This document shows positions 1 through 7,627 of a stretch of 64,000 nucleotides of DNA, one piece after another. Position 1 is the stretch's first letter, and each line of letters begins with the position of its first letter. This DNA is from Sphaerimonospora thailandensis (GTDB taxonomy: Bacteria; Actinomycetota; Actinomycetes; Streptosporangiales; Streptosporangiaceae), in assembly GCF_016863115.1 (NCBI RefSeq), contig NZ_BOOG01000008.1, positions 62,001 through 126,000 of the forward strand, given 5' to 3'. The position numbers were made by a program, and so were the translations under genes. Under the pieces are notes generated by a model. The model had not been told where the DNA came from and ran no database searches. It saw only the letters and a list, made by a program, of their open reading frames with translations.

Positions 1-297
1 CAGCGCTCTGGCCGCCGTGCTGGTGGCCACCACCCGGCCGTCCGAGGTGACCACCTCGATCAGGTTGATGCCGTTTTCGTTCGTCGGGACGGGGTCGGGT
101 AACTGCCCGGCGCGGACCTCGGCGGCGATGCGGCTCGCGGTCGAAAGGCTGTCGTCCCAGATCCGGTCGGTGACGGCATCCCGCACGACGATGTCCGCGA
201 TGATTCCCGCCGGGAGCAGGACGAGCGCCGCGGCGGCGGTGGCGATCAATGTCAGGCGCGCCCTGAGGGACGGTACGCGCAGCCAGGGGAGGGACAT
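1..297 (-). CDS. Sensor histidine kinase, N-terminal part (cut by window start)
   Basis: Reading leftward from an ATG at 297 gives 99 uninterrupted codons that run off the window edge. The product starts MSLPWLRVPSLRARLTLI, has one hydrophobic helix (about residues 14-37) and then an extracytoplasmic-looking stretch (DRIWDDSLSTASRIAAEV, later VVTSDGRVVATST). That layout, a short basic tail, a membrane helix and a periplasmic sensing loop, is typical of two-component sensor kinases. No kinase motif lies inside the window, so the call rests on architecture. A methyl-accepting or diguanylate-cyclase sensor is possible. Confidence 0.55.
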   Translation of the reverse strand, partial: MSLPWLRVPSLRARLTLIATAAAALVLLPAGIIADIVVRDAVTDRIWDDSLSTASRIAAEVRAGQLPDPVPTNENGINLIEVVTSDGRVVATSTAARAL

Positions 298-517
298 GAC
301 CCGAGGCTACTGATGGTCATCACGCGGAAACTTCGCGACACCGAAAAGTTGGGACCAAAGTTGTTCAAAGTGGCACCAAGAAGCGGGAACCATCGCCGCA
401 AGGGGTTACTGAAACTTGCAGAAGGGATTGCTCTCGACCCGTGCCCGACCCACCGCCGCAACGGCGGCGAAACCTGTGTCGGAGACTGTTGGTGTCGCCC
501 TGTTGGAGGTGGTGGGC

Positions 518-1165
518 ATGCTGCTGCGGCTACGGGTCTCACTCCCGGACCGCCCCGGAGTGCTGGGGCAGGTGGCCCGCGCGTTCGGGGTGATGGGCGC
601 CGACATCCTGCAGGTCACCGTGCTCGAACGGCAGGCCGGACGCGCGGTGGACGACTTCACCGTGTTCTGGCCGGGCCTGTTCGAGCCGGGTGAGCTGCGC
701 GACCGGATCTGTGTGGTCCCCGGCGCCCGGGTCGAGTCCGTGTGGCCGACACGTGAGGCTCCCGGCACGAGCCCCGACTACGACCTGCTCGGCCACGTCG
801 CAGCCGAACCGGAACGCGCGGTCGTCACGCTGGTCGACGCGATGCCCGACGTGGTGAGCGCCGAGTGGGCGGTCGCGGTCGACTCCGGCAGCGGGATGGT
901 GCTGCATGGGAGCTGGCAGGCCCCGGAGGACGTGTCGGCCGCGGACCTCACCCCGCTGCGCGCCTCCGCCCTGACCCGGGACGGGCTGCACCTGGCGTGC
1001 GTGCCGATGGACGGGGCGCACCTGGTCGTGGCGCGGGAACAGGGGCCGCCGTTCCATCAGGCCGAGCTCGACAAGATCTCCAGGCTCACGGGCATCGTCT
1101 GCGCCCTGGTCCGGTCCACCACGGACCGGGAACCCAGGGAGACGCAGCGTAGCAACACTCCTTAG
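518..1165 (+). CDS. ACT domain-containing protein
   Basis: The product is 215 residues and cytoplasmic. It opens with a clear ACT domain (residues 1-70: MLLRLRVSLPDRPGVLGQVA, then ADILQVTVLERQ), the small ligand-binding fold that senses amino acids in many regulators and enzymes. The remainder looks like a degenerate GAF or second sensor-like half (VLHGSWQAPEDVSAADL) and has no catalytic motif. I chose ATG 518 because GGAGG lies at 504-508 and the ACT strand begins immediately; an in-frame ATG at 416 would add an unstructured tail. It is transcribed away from the partial sensor kinase. Its ligand and target are unknown. Confidence 0.8.
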   Translation: MLLRLRVSLPDRPGVLGQVARAFGVMGADILQVTVLERQAGRAVDDFTVFWPGLFEPGELRDRICVVPGARVESVWPTREAPGTSPDYDLLGHVAAEPERAVVTLVDAMPDVVSAEWAVAVDSGSGMVLHGSWQAPEDVSAADLTPLRASALTRDGLHLACVPMDGAHLVVAREQGPPFHQAELDKISRLTGIVCALVRSTTDREPRETQRSNTP

Positions 1166-1180
1166 GCCACTCCCGGCCGG

Positions 1181-1220
1181 CCTTCACGGCCCTTCGCGGC
1201 CCTTCGCGGCCCCTAACGGC
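1181..1220. repeat. Four 10-bp tandem repeats at a convergent junction
   Basis: Four consecutive decamers read CCTTCACGGC, CCTTCGCGGC, CCTTCGCGGC and CCCTAACGGC. They sit between the ends of the ACT gene and the convergent ABC ATPase gene and overlap the last codons of the latter. They could form a G/C-rich terminator-like structure but have no obvious U tract. Confidence 0.7.
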
Positions 1221-2496
1221 GGGGTGGGTCGATTCGCGCGCCGTTCTGGGTGAACAGCATCAGGCGGGAGATGTCGATGGCGACCCGGCCGTGTTCCCCG
1301 GCCCGCCATACCGGGCGGCTGCCCAGCCGGACGATCAGATCGGCTCGCCGGTGCGTACCGAATCCGGACGGTGGCGACACGTGCTCCTCTTCCTCCTCCT
1401 CTCGTGGCCCGCCGCCGCTCAGCAGCCTGCGCACGATCGATCGGGTCTTCCCGTTCGACGCGCCGCCGTTCATGTGCCGGCGGGGGTCCGGCGGCTCGGG
1501 CACGGCGACGGAGGGGATGCCGGCCTCCAGGTAGGCCAGCCATTCGTGGCCGTGGTATTCGAGAGTGCGGACCCGGCCGAAGAAGCTCGGTCCCTCCGTC
1601 TTCTCCGGTACGGGTGTCAGCCCGTCGGGCCGGATACCCACGATGATCTGTGACCCGGTGTGCTGCGACACCGCGTACGCCCTTGGATCGGTCCACGGCA
1701 TGGTGATCTGATGCGGGCCGAAATCCAGCATGATGAACTGGTTCTGCGGCGTTCGCACGGTCGCGGCGAGCAGGTTGAGCTGCTGCGAGTTGAGGAACGC
1801 GGCGGTGAAGGCGGTGGCCGGGTCGTTGTAGACCTGGGCGGGGGTGCCGATGTCCTGCAGCACGCCCCGATTCATGATCGCGATGCGGTCGGCCAGTGTC
1901 AGCGCCTCGACCTGGTCATGTGTCACGTAGATCGTGGTGACTCCCATGGCCCTTACCAGCGACGAGATCTCCATGCGCAGTTCGGTGCGCATGCCGGCGT
2001 CCAGGTTGGACAGCGGCTCGTCCATCAGGAAGAGGGACGGCTGCCGTACGATCGCGCGGCCCATGGCGACGCGCTGGCGCTGCCCGCCGGACAGGGTGCC
2101 CGGCCGACGGTCCAGGGTCTCCTCGATGTGCAGCGCACGGGACAGTTCCACCACCCGCTCGCGGACGATGTTCGGGTCGCTCTTGGCGATCTCCATCGGG
2201 AAGGACAGGTTCCCCCGGACGGATCGGTGCGGATAGAGCGCCCCGTTCTGGAACACCATCGCGACGTCGCGGTCGCGCGGTGCGAAGTCGTTGGCGAGCT
2301 GGCCGGAAAGCCATAGATCGCCAGAAGTGATCTCCTCCAGCCCCGCGATCATGCGGAGCAGCGTCGACTTGCCGCAACCCGAGGGCCCGAGCAGGACGAG
2401 TAGCTCTCCCTCGTCCGCACGCAGGCTCAGGCGGTCTACCGCGAGGTATCCCCCCGGGTAGACCTTGGTCACGTTGTCAAGGACGACGGTGCTCAT
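1213..2496 (-). CDS. CUT1 sugar ABC transporter ATP-binding protein (MsmK/UgpC type)
   Basis: This 427-residue cytoplasmic ATPase energises uptake of oligosaccharides by CUT1-type permeases. It shows Walker A GPSGCGKST (37-45), a Q-loop in MVFQNGALYPH, the signature LSGGQRQRVAMGRA, Walker B LFLMDEPLSNLD and the switch His in YVTHDQ. A C-terminal OB/regulatory region follows. ATG 2496 has GGAGGAACG upstream. The regulatory domain is interrupted by a low-complexity insert (NGGASNGKTRS and a run of Glu). The neighbouring permease genes are destroyed, so the protein probably serves other transporters, as shared MsmK-type ATPases are known to do. It is divergent from the relic operon. Confidence 0.93.
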   Translation of the reverse strand: MSTVVLDNVTKVYPGGYLAVDRLSLRADEGELLVLLGPSGCGKSTLLRMIAGLEEITSGDLWLSGQLANDFAPRDRDVAMVFQNGALYPHRSVRGNLSFPMEIAKSDPNIVRERVVELSRALHIEETLDRRPGTLSGGQRQRVAMGRAIVRQPSLFLMDEPLSNLDAGMRTELRMEISSLVRAMGVTTIYVTHDQVEALTLADRIAIMNRGVLQDIGTPAQVYNDPATAFTAAFLNSQQLNLLAATVRTPQNQFIMLDFGPHQITMPWTDPRAYAVSQHTGSQIIVGIRPDGLTPVPEKTEGPSFFGRVRTLEYHGHEWLAYLEAGIPSVAVPEPPDPRRHMNGGASNGKTRSIVRRLLSGGGPREEEEEEHVSPPSGFGTHRRADLIVRLGSRPVWRAGEHGRVAIDISRLMLFTQNGARIDPPRR

Positions 2497-2711
2497 CAAA
2501 GCTCGTTCCTCCCGGGCGCCGCGCCCGGATCCCCAGCCATCGGTTGTGATTGATGAGGTAGTACATCGCGTACTGGCCTCGGATGTCCATACATAGAGTG
2601 AACAATCCGGCAACTACTGGACATTTTCCGTGACTGCAAACCTTCCTATCTGGCAAGTCTTCTGTCAGGTCAGGCCCGAGGAGGACCTGCGGTCGCCCGA
2701 ATGTAACGAGT

Positions 2712-2730
2712 TTGCTGAAAATTTCTGCAA
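2712..2730. promoter_or_regulatory. Putative LacI-family operator
   Basis: TTGCTGAAA-A-TTTCTGCAA is an inverted repeat of TTGC(T/A)GAAA with one central base. It lies 68 bp before the start of the relic binding-protein gene, in the 302-bp divergent region 2497-2798 that otherwise holds only promoter DNA. Even-handed TTGC...GCAA palindromes are typical for actinobacterial maltose-type LacI repressors, and such a repressor is encoded at 4816. Confidence 0.6.
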
Positions 2731-2798
2731 GCCCTTTCACTGCGGTTGGCGGGCCGGTACGTTCCGGCGTAAACCCCCCGAACAAGGAGCACAACCAG

Positions 2799-3164
2799 AT
2801 GCGGCGAGTCATCTCGGCCGTGGCTACCGCCGCGGCGCATCCTCTGCCGCACGATCGGGATGAACGTCATCCCCGCGACCGACGAGCTCGTGGGGCTGCA
2901 CGACTACGTCGAGATCCTCACCTCCGCCGCGTTCGTCGCCCGCCTGGCCTGGACCACCGTCGGGACGACGGTGTGCGTCGCCCTGCACGTGGGCATCGGG
3001 CTGGGCATGGCGTTGCTGCTCAACCGGCCGATGCGCATGCGGTCGGTCTACCGGGCGCTGCTCGGGCTCGGACTGATCAACCAGCTTCCGTCGCTTGTCA
3101 TCGCCTACCTCACCTCTGGTCACCGGCCTCACCGCCGGTGCCGCGAAGGCATGAAATCACCATG
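2799..3164 (+). pseudogene. Relic of maltose-type ABC transporter operon (binding protein and two permeases fused by deletions)
   Basis: Three unrelated gene pieces are joined in 366 bp. (1) From ATG 2799, after an AGGAG-like site, there is the start of a signal peptide, MRRVISAVATAAA, as in an extracellular sugar-binding protein. (2) From about 2857, in another frame, comes a MalF-like permease piece (DYVEILTSAAFVARLAWTTV, GLGMALLLNRPMRMRSVYRA). (3) From about 3060 there is a MalG-like piece (LINQLPSLVIAYLT) and, in a further frame ending at TGA 3162-3164, the usual MalG tail LVTGLTAGAAKA. No piece can function. The order matches malE-malF-malG, so internal deletions removed most of the operon and left its promoter and the downstream glucosidase. 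Confidence 0.8.
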
Positions 3165-3181
3165 AGAATCGGGGGATAGAA

Positions 3182-4804
3182 ATGACCGAAGTCGCTCTGC
3201 ATCCATTGGCCCACCCATCGGCCACCCGCTGGTGGCGTGACGCGGTGATCTACCAGGTGTACGTCCGCAGTTTCGCCGACGGCAACGGCGACGGGATCGG
3301 TGACCTGCTCGGTGTGCGCAGCCGGTTGCGCTACCTGGCCGAGTTGGGGGTGGACGCGATCTGGTTGACGCCGTTCTATCCGTCGCCGATGGCCGACTTC
3401 GGATACGACGTGGCCGACTACCGCGACGTCGATCCGATCTTCGGGTCGCTGGCGGACGCCCGGGCGCTGATCGACGACGCCCACCGGCTGGGCCTGCGGA
3501 TCATCGTGGACGTGGTCCCGAACCACACCTCCGACCAGCACTCCTGGTTCACCAAGGCGCTGGCGGCCGGCCCCGGTGCTCCGGAGCGGGAGCGGTACAT
3601 CTTCCGGGACGGCAGGGGCGTGGCCGGCGAACTGCCGCCCAACGACTGGGAGTCGATCTTCGGTGGCCCGGCCTGGACCCGGGTCGCGGACGGGCAGTGG
3701 TACCTCCACCTGTTCGCCCCCCAGCAGCCGGACCTGAACTGGGAGCACCCCGAGGTGCACGAGGAGTTCGCCGACGTGCTGCGGTTCTGGCTCGACCTCG
3801 GCGTCGACGGTTTCCGGGTCGACGTGGCGCATGGCATGGTCAAGGCGCCGGGTCTGCCGGACGTCGGGCACGCCGACCAGGTGCGGATGATCGGTGCCGA
3901 CGTGGTGCCGTACTTCGACCAGGACGGCGTGCACGAGATCCACCGGTCCTGGCGGCGCATCCTCGACTCCTACGAGGGCGAGCGGATCGGCGTCGCCGAG
4001 GCGTGGGCGCCGACCCCCGAGCGGCTGGCCGACTACGTCCGGCCCGACGAGCTGCACCAGGCGTTCAACTTCCACTTCCTCACCACTCCCTGGGACGCCG
4101 TCAGGTTCCGCGAGGTCATCGACGAGTCGCTCCGTACGGCCGGCCTGGTGGGCGCGCCCTCCACGTGGGTGCTGTCCAACCACGACGTCAAGCGGCACGT
4201 CACCCGGTACGGCGGGGGCGAGCGCGGCCTGCGTCGCGCCGGGGCGGCGGCCCTGCTCATGCTCGCGCTGCCCGGCTCGGCCTACATCTACCAGGGGGAG
4301 GAGCTGGGCCTGCCGGAAGTGCTCGACCTTCCGGAGGAGTGCCTGCGCGATCCGCAGCGGCTGCGCGACCCCGACAGCGGGCGCGACGGCTGCCGGGTGC
4401 CGCTCCCGTGGGCGGCGTCGGAGGAGCCGCCGTACGGCTTCGCCCCGCCGGGGATCTACGAGAGCTGGCTGCCGATGCCCGCGCAGTGGCGGGACCTCAG
4501 CGTCGAGGCCCAGCTCAGGGACGGGGCGTCGATGCTCAGCATGTATCGGGCGGCGCTGGCGATCCGGCGCGGCCGCCCCGACCTCGGCGACGGCCCACTG
4601 ACCTGGCTGGACGGTCCGCCCGGCACGCTGGCGTTCACCCGCGGCGGCTCCTTCGTCTGCGTCCTGAACATGACGCACGAGTGGGTCGGGATCGGCGCGG
4701 CCCCGGGAGAACTGCTCCTGGCCAGTGGCGGGCCGGACAGGTCAAGCCCGGTAGAGGTCCGGCTGGCCCCGGACTCCGCTACCTGGTGGGACCTCGGTCG
4801 GTAA
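3182..4804 (+). CDS. aglA: GH13 alpha-glucosidase (oligo-alpha-glucosidase)
   Basis: This 540-residue cytoplasmic enzyme should hydrolyse alpha-glucosidic bonds in imported maltose- or isomaltose-type oligosaccharides. The GH13 barrel is complete: VYVRSFADGNGDGIGDLLG near the start, DVVPNH (110-115), nucleophile Asp214 in GFRVDVAHG, acid/base Glu273 in GVAEAWAP and Asp335 in LSNHDV. The length fits bacterial alpha-glucosidases, and there is no signal peptide. The start follows 17 bp after the MalG relic stop and has a GGGGA-type site. It was the last gene of the maltose operon before the transporter decayed. The LacI gene begins 11 bp downstream. Exact linkage preference cannot be read from the sequence. 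Confidence 0.93.
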   Translation: MTEVALHPLAHPSATRWWRDAVIYQVYVRSFADGNGDGIGDLLGVRSRLRYLAELGVDAIWLTPFYPSPMADFGYDVADYRDVDPIFGSLADARALIDDAHRLGLRIIVDVVPNHTSDQHSWFTKALAAGPGAPERERYIFRDGRGVAGELPPNDWESIFGGPAWTRVADGQWYLHLFAPQQPDLNWEHPEVHEEFADVLRFWLDLGVDGFRVDVAHGMVKAPGLPDVGHADQVRMIGADVVPYFDQDGVHEIHRSWRRILDSYEGERIGVAEAWAPTPERLADYVRPDELHQAFNFHFLTTPWDAVRFREVIDESLRTAGLVGAPSTWVLSNHDVKRHVTRYGGGERGLRRAGAAALLMLALPGSAYIYQGEELGLPEVLDLPEECLRDPQRLRDPDSGRDGCRVPLPWAASEEPPYGFAPPGIYESWLPMPAQWRDLSVEAQLRDGASMLSMYRAALAIRRGRPDLGDGPLTWLDGPPGTLAFTRGGSFVCVLNMTHEWVGIGAAPGELLLASGGPDRSSPVEVRLAPDSATWWDLGR

Positions 4805-4815
4805 GGTCTGAGTCC

Positions 4816-5841
4816 ATGAACCACACCACGCGGCTCGCCGACATCGCGGCTCAGGCAGGGGTGAGCGAGGCCACGGTGAGCCGCGTGCTGAACGGCAAGG
4901 CGGGGGTCTCCGCGGTCACCCGGCAGGCCGTGCTGACCGTGCTCGACCTCATGGGCTACGAGCGCCCCCAGCGGCTGCGCCAGCGCAGCAACGGCCTGAT
5001 CGGGCTGGTCATCCCCGAGCTCGGCAACCCGATCTTCCCGGCGTTCGCCCAGGCGGTGGAGAAGTCGCTGACCCAGCACGGCTACACCCCGATCCTGTGC
5101 ACTCAGGAGCCCGGCGGCGCCCCCGAGGACGAGTTCACCGAGACGCTGCTGGACCGTGGGGTTTCCGGCATCGTCTTCGTGTCGGGACTGCACGCCGACA
5201 CCATGGCCCGGACGGACCGGTACACCCGTCTCACCGACCGGGGCCTGCCGATCGTGCTGGTGGACGGGTACAACGAGACGATTCCCGCGCCGTTCATCTC
5301 GCCCGACGACCGGCTCGCGGCCCGCCTGGCCGTACAGCACCTGGTCGATCTCGGGCACGAGCGCATCGGCCTGGCCCTGGGCCAGCGGCGGTTCGTCCCG
5401 GTCATCCGTAAGATTGAGGGTTTCCGGCAGGCGATGTCCCAGCTGCTCGGCCTGACCGCCGTCGACGAACTGATCCAGCACTCACTGTTCTCGGTCGAGG
5501 GCGGGCAGGCGGCGGCGGGCGCGCTCCTCGACCGCGGCTGCACCGGCGTCTTCTGCGCGAGCGACCTCATGGCGCTCGGCGCGATCCGCGCGGCACGTGA
5601 GCGCGGGTTGTCGGTGCCCGGGGAGGTGTCGGTGGTCGGGTTCGACGACTCGCCGCTCATGGCGTTCACCGACCCGCCGCTGACCACGGTGCGCAAGCCG
5701 ATCCGCACGATGGCCGCCGCCGCCGTGCAGACGCTCCTGGAGGAGATCGGCGGCACGCCCGCCAAGCATGTGGAGCTCGTCTACCAGCCCGAACTCGTCG
5801 TACGCGGCTCCACAGGCTCGGGCCCCCTCGTCCATAGGTGA
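4816..5841 (+). CDS. LacI-family transcriptional regulator
   Basis: This 341-residue regulator has an N-terminal LacI helix-turn-helix (TRLADIAAQAGVSEATVSRV, hinge near residues 48-58) and a periplasmic-binding-protein-like sugar sensor (GLVIPELGNPIFPAFAQAV, then VVGFDDSPLMAFTDPPLTTV). It begins 11 bp after the glucosidase gene, so the two are likely co-transcribed. By analogy with actinobacterial MalR/AglR it should repress the alpha-glucoside locus, probably through the palindrome at 2712-2730. The true effector sugar is not visible. Confidence 0.92.
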   Translation: MNHTTRLADIAAQAGVSEATVSRVLNGKAGVSAVTRQAVLTVLDLMGYERPQRLRQRSNGLIGLVIPELGNPIFPAFAQAVEKSLTQHGYTPILCTQEPGGAPEDEFTETLLDRGVSGIVFVSGLHADTMARTDRYTRLTDRGLPIVLVDGYNETIPAPFISPDDRLAARLAVQHLVDLGHERIGLALGQRRFVPVIRKIEGFRQAMSQLLGLTAVDELIQHSLFSVEGGQAAAGALLDRGCTGVFCASDLMALGAIRAARERGLSVPGEVSVVGFDDSPLMAFTDPPLTTVRKPIRTMAAAAVQTLLEEIGGTPAKHVELVYQPELVVRGSTGSGPLVHR

Positions 5842-5882
5842 CGCGGTTCATCGCTGACCGGGTGTCCCCCCGGGAAAGGGGC

Positions 5883-5918
5883 GGGCCCGTGACCGCCGGG
5901 TTACAAGGTCACGGGCCC
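5883..5918. terminator. Bidirectional terminator hairpin
   Basis: Perfect 12-bp arms GGGCCCGTGACC and GGTCACGGGCCC are separated by a 12-nt loop. The hairpin lies between the convergent LacI-family gene (ends 5841) and eda (ends 6014), where a shared terminator is expected. Confidence 0.8.
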
Positions 5919-6013
5919 AGGTTTCCATGAACGCGACACCGGGTTACGGGCGCGAGCATGGCCGCCGGCACCGCCGAGGGAGGATGGCTCGGCCGGCGAG
6001 GTCTGAGGAAGGT

Positions 6014-6634
6014 CTACGGAGATGTTCGCAGGCAGGCGGCCTCCGCGGCGAGTTTCTCGATCCGGGCGTAGTCGCCGGCCGCCAGCAGGACGGCCGGGGT
6101 GAGCCAGCTCCCGCCGACGCAGCCGACGTTGGACAGGGACAGATAGGACCGCGCGTTCGCCGGTGTGATCCCGCCCGTCGGGCAGAACCGGACATCCGGC
6201 AGCGGGCCGGACAGGGCCTTGAGGTAGCCGACCCCGCCCGCCGCCTCGGCGGGGAAGAACTTCATCTCCCGCACGCCCTGCTCGGCCAGCGTCATCGCCT
6301 CGGTCGCCGTGGCCACCCCCGGCAGGTACGGCACGCCGGCCGCGACCATCGCGGTGAGCAGCGACGGCGTGGTCCCGGGAGAGACGAGGAACCCCGCGCC
6401 CGCGCCGAGGGCGGCGGTCACGTCATCGGGCGTGCGGACCGTGCCGGCGCCGACGACGGCCTCGGGCACCTCGGCGGCGATCCGCCGGATGGCGTCGGCG
6501 GCGGCCGGCGTGCGCAGTGTGATCTCGATGACCGGCAGCCCGCCCGCCACCAGGGCCCGGGCGAGGGGCACCGCCGTGCCGGCGTCCTCGATCACGACGA
6601 CCGGCACCACGGGGGCGAGGTCAAGAAGGCTCAT
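6014..6634 (-). CDS. eda: KDPG aldolase (2-dehydro-3-deoxyphosphogluconate aldolase)
   Basis: This 206-residue class I aldolase splits 2-keto-3-deoxy-6-phosphogluconate into pyruvate and glyceraldehyde-3-phosphate, the last step of the Entner-Doudoroff pathway. Family marks are visible: PVIEITLRT with catalytic Glu37, VGAGTV, VSPGTTP, and the Schiff-base Lys125 in [12 protein letters not shown], followed by FCPTGGI. The start lies 12 bp after the glk stop on the same strand, making it the third gene of edd-glk-eda. Confidence 0.95.
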   Translation of the reverse strand: MSLLDLAPVVPVVVIEDAGTAVPLARALVAGGLPVIEITLRTPAAADAIRRIAAEVPEAVVGAGTVRTPDDVTAALGAGAGFLVSPGTTPSLLTAMVAAGVPYLPGVATATEAMTLAEQGVREMKFFPAEAAGGVGYLKALSGPLPDVRFCPTGGITPANARSYLSLSNVGCVGGSWLTPAVLLAAGDYARIEKLAAEAACLRTSP

Positions 6635-6646
6635 GTCGGCTCCACA

Positions 6647-7627
6647 TTAGATGACTTCCCTGGACGACTTCTGCGCGAGCCAGGCGGCCGCCCCGGCCAG
6701 AGCCGGCTGCCCGGCGACGATCAGCGAGGTGGCGACCGAGGAGAGATAGTCGCGCAACGCCGGGGCGCTCGTCTCGAACCGCTTCCGGAACGCGCTCGCC
6801 GAGATCCGGCCGGCGATCCTCGGCAGCACGCCGCCGCCCAGATAGACGCCGCCCCGGGCGCCCAGCGTGAGCGCCACGTTCCCGGCGAACCCGCCCAGCA
6901 GCGCGAGGAACACCTCGACGGTCTCGACGCACAGCGGGTGCTGCGACGCCACGATCCGCGAAGCGGTCCGCGCCTCCGGGGCGACCCCGCGTACCAGGGC
7001 CAGCCCCCGATGGAGCCGCGCCAGCCCGGGGCCGGACAGCAGGTGCTCGGCGTCCACGTACGGCAGGCCGTCGGCGCGCAGCGCCCGGACGACGTCGATC
7101 TCCAGGTCGGTCACGGCCGGGACCGACACGTGCCCGCCCTCGCCGGGCAACGGCACCCAACCCCCGCCGGACGGCACCTTGGCGTGCGCGCCGTACGGCA
7201 CCAGCCCACCGACGCCGAGGCCCGTACCCGGACCGAGCACCGCCTTCGGCAGACCGGCCACCGGGGGCGGGCCGCCGAGCGGCACGAGATCGTCCCCCGC
7301 CAGGTGCGGCAGCGAGAACGCGAGCGCCTCGAAGTCGTTGAGCAGCACCGTGTGCGGGATGCCCAGCTCGGTCACCGAACCCGACCATCCCGCGTTGGTC
7401 AGCCGGTAGCGGTCGCCCTCGACCGGTCCGGCGATCGCCAGACACGCGGCCCCCGGCCGAACTCCGCCCGCATGTTCTGCGAGATAGGCGGCTACGGCAT
7501 CGGCAAGGCCGAGATGCTGGGAAACGTTCAGTACGGCTACCGCCTCCGGCTGCCCGCCGGGGTGGGACACCAAACCGAACCGTGCGTTCGTGCCGCCGAC
7601 GTCGGCGACCAGCCAGGGCAGCTTCAT
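6647..7627 (-). CDS. glk: Glucokinase, E. coli Glk type (non-ROK)
   Basis: The 326-residue product phosphorylates glucose with ATP. It has the ATP-binding start [24 protein letters not shown], the catalytic region [13 protein letters not shown] and GEGGHVSVP, and ends with [10 protein letters not shown]. This is the proteobacterial/cyanobacterial glucokinase family (COG0837 style). Most actinobacteria instead use ROK glucokinases with a zinc-binding CxCGxxGC motif, which is absent here. ATG 7627 overlaps the edd stop codon by 4 bp (ATGA), so translation is coupled. Its place between edd and eda mirrors proteobacterial Entner-Doudoroff operons and suggests the module was acquired as a block. 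Confidence 0.92.
   Translation of the reverse strand: MKLPWLVADVGGTNARFGLVSHPGGQPEAVAVLNVSQHLGLADAVAAYLAEHAGGVRPGAACLAIAGPVEGDRYRLTNAGWSGSVTELGIPHTVLLNDFEALAFSLPHLAGDDLVPLGGPPPVAGLPKAVLGPGTGLGVGGLVPYGAHAKVPSGGGWVPLPGEGGHVSVPAVTDLEIDVVRALRADGLPYVDAEHLLSGPGLARLHRGLALVRGVAPEARTASRIVASQHPLCVETVEVFLALLGGFAGNVALTLGARGGVYLGGGVLPRIAGRISASAFRKRFETSAPALRDYLSSVATSLIVAGQPALAGAAAWLAQKSSREVI

Noticed and set aside
3110-4678. Minus-strand frame of 522 codons opposite the alpha-glucosidase
   Set aside because: It is antisense to a complete GH13 enzyme and has low-complexity composition.
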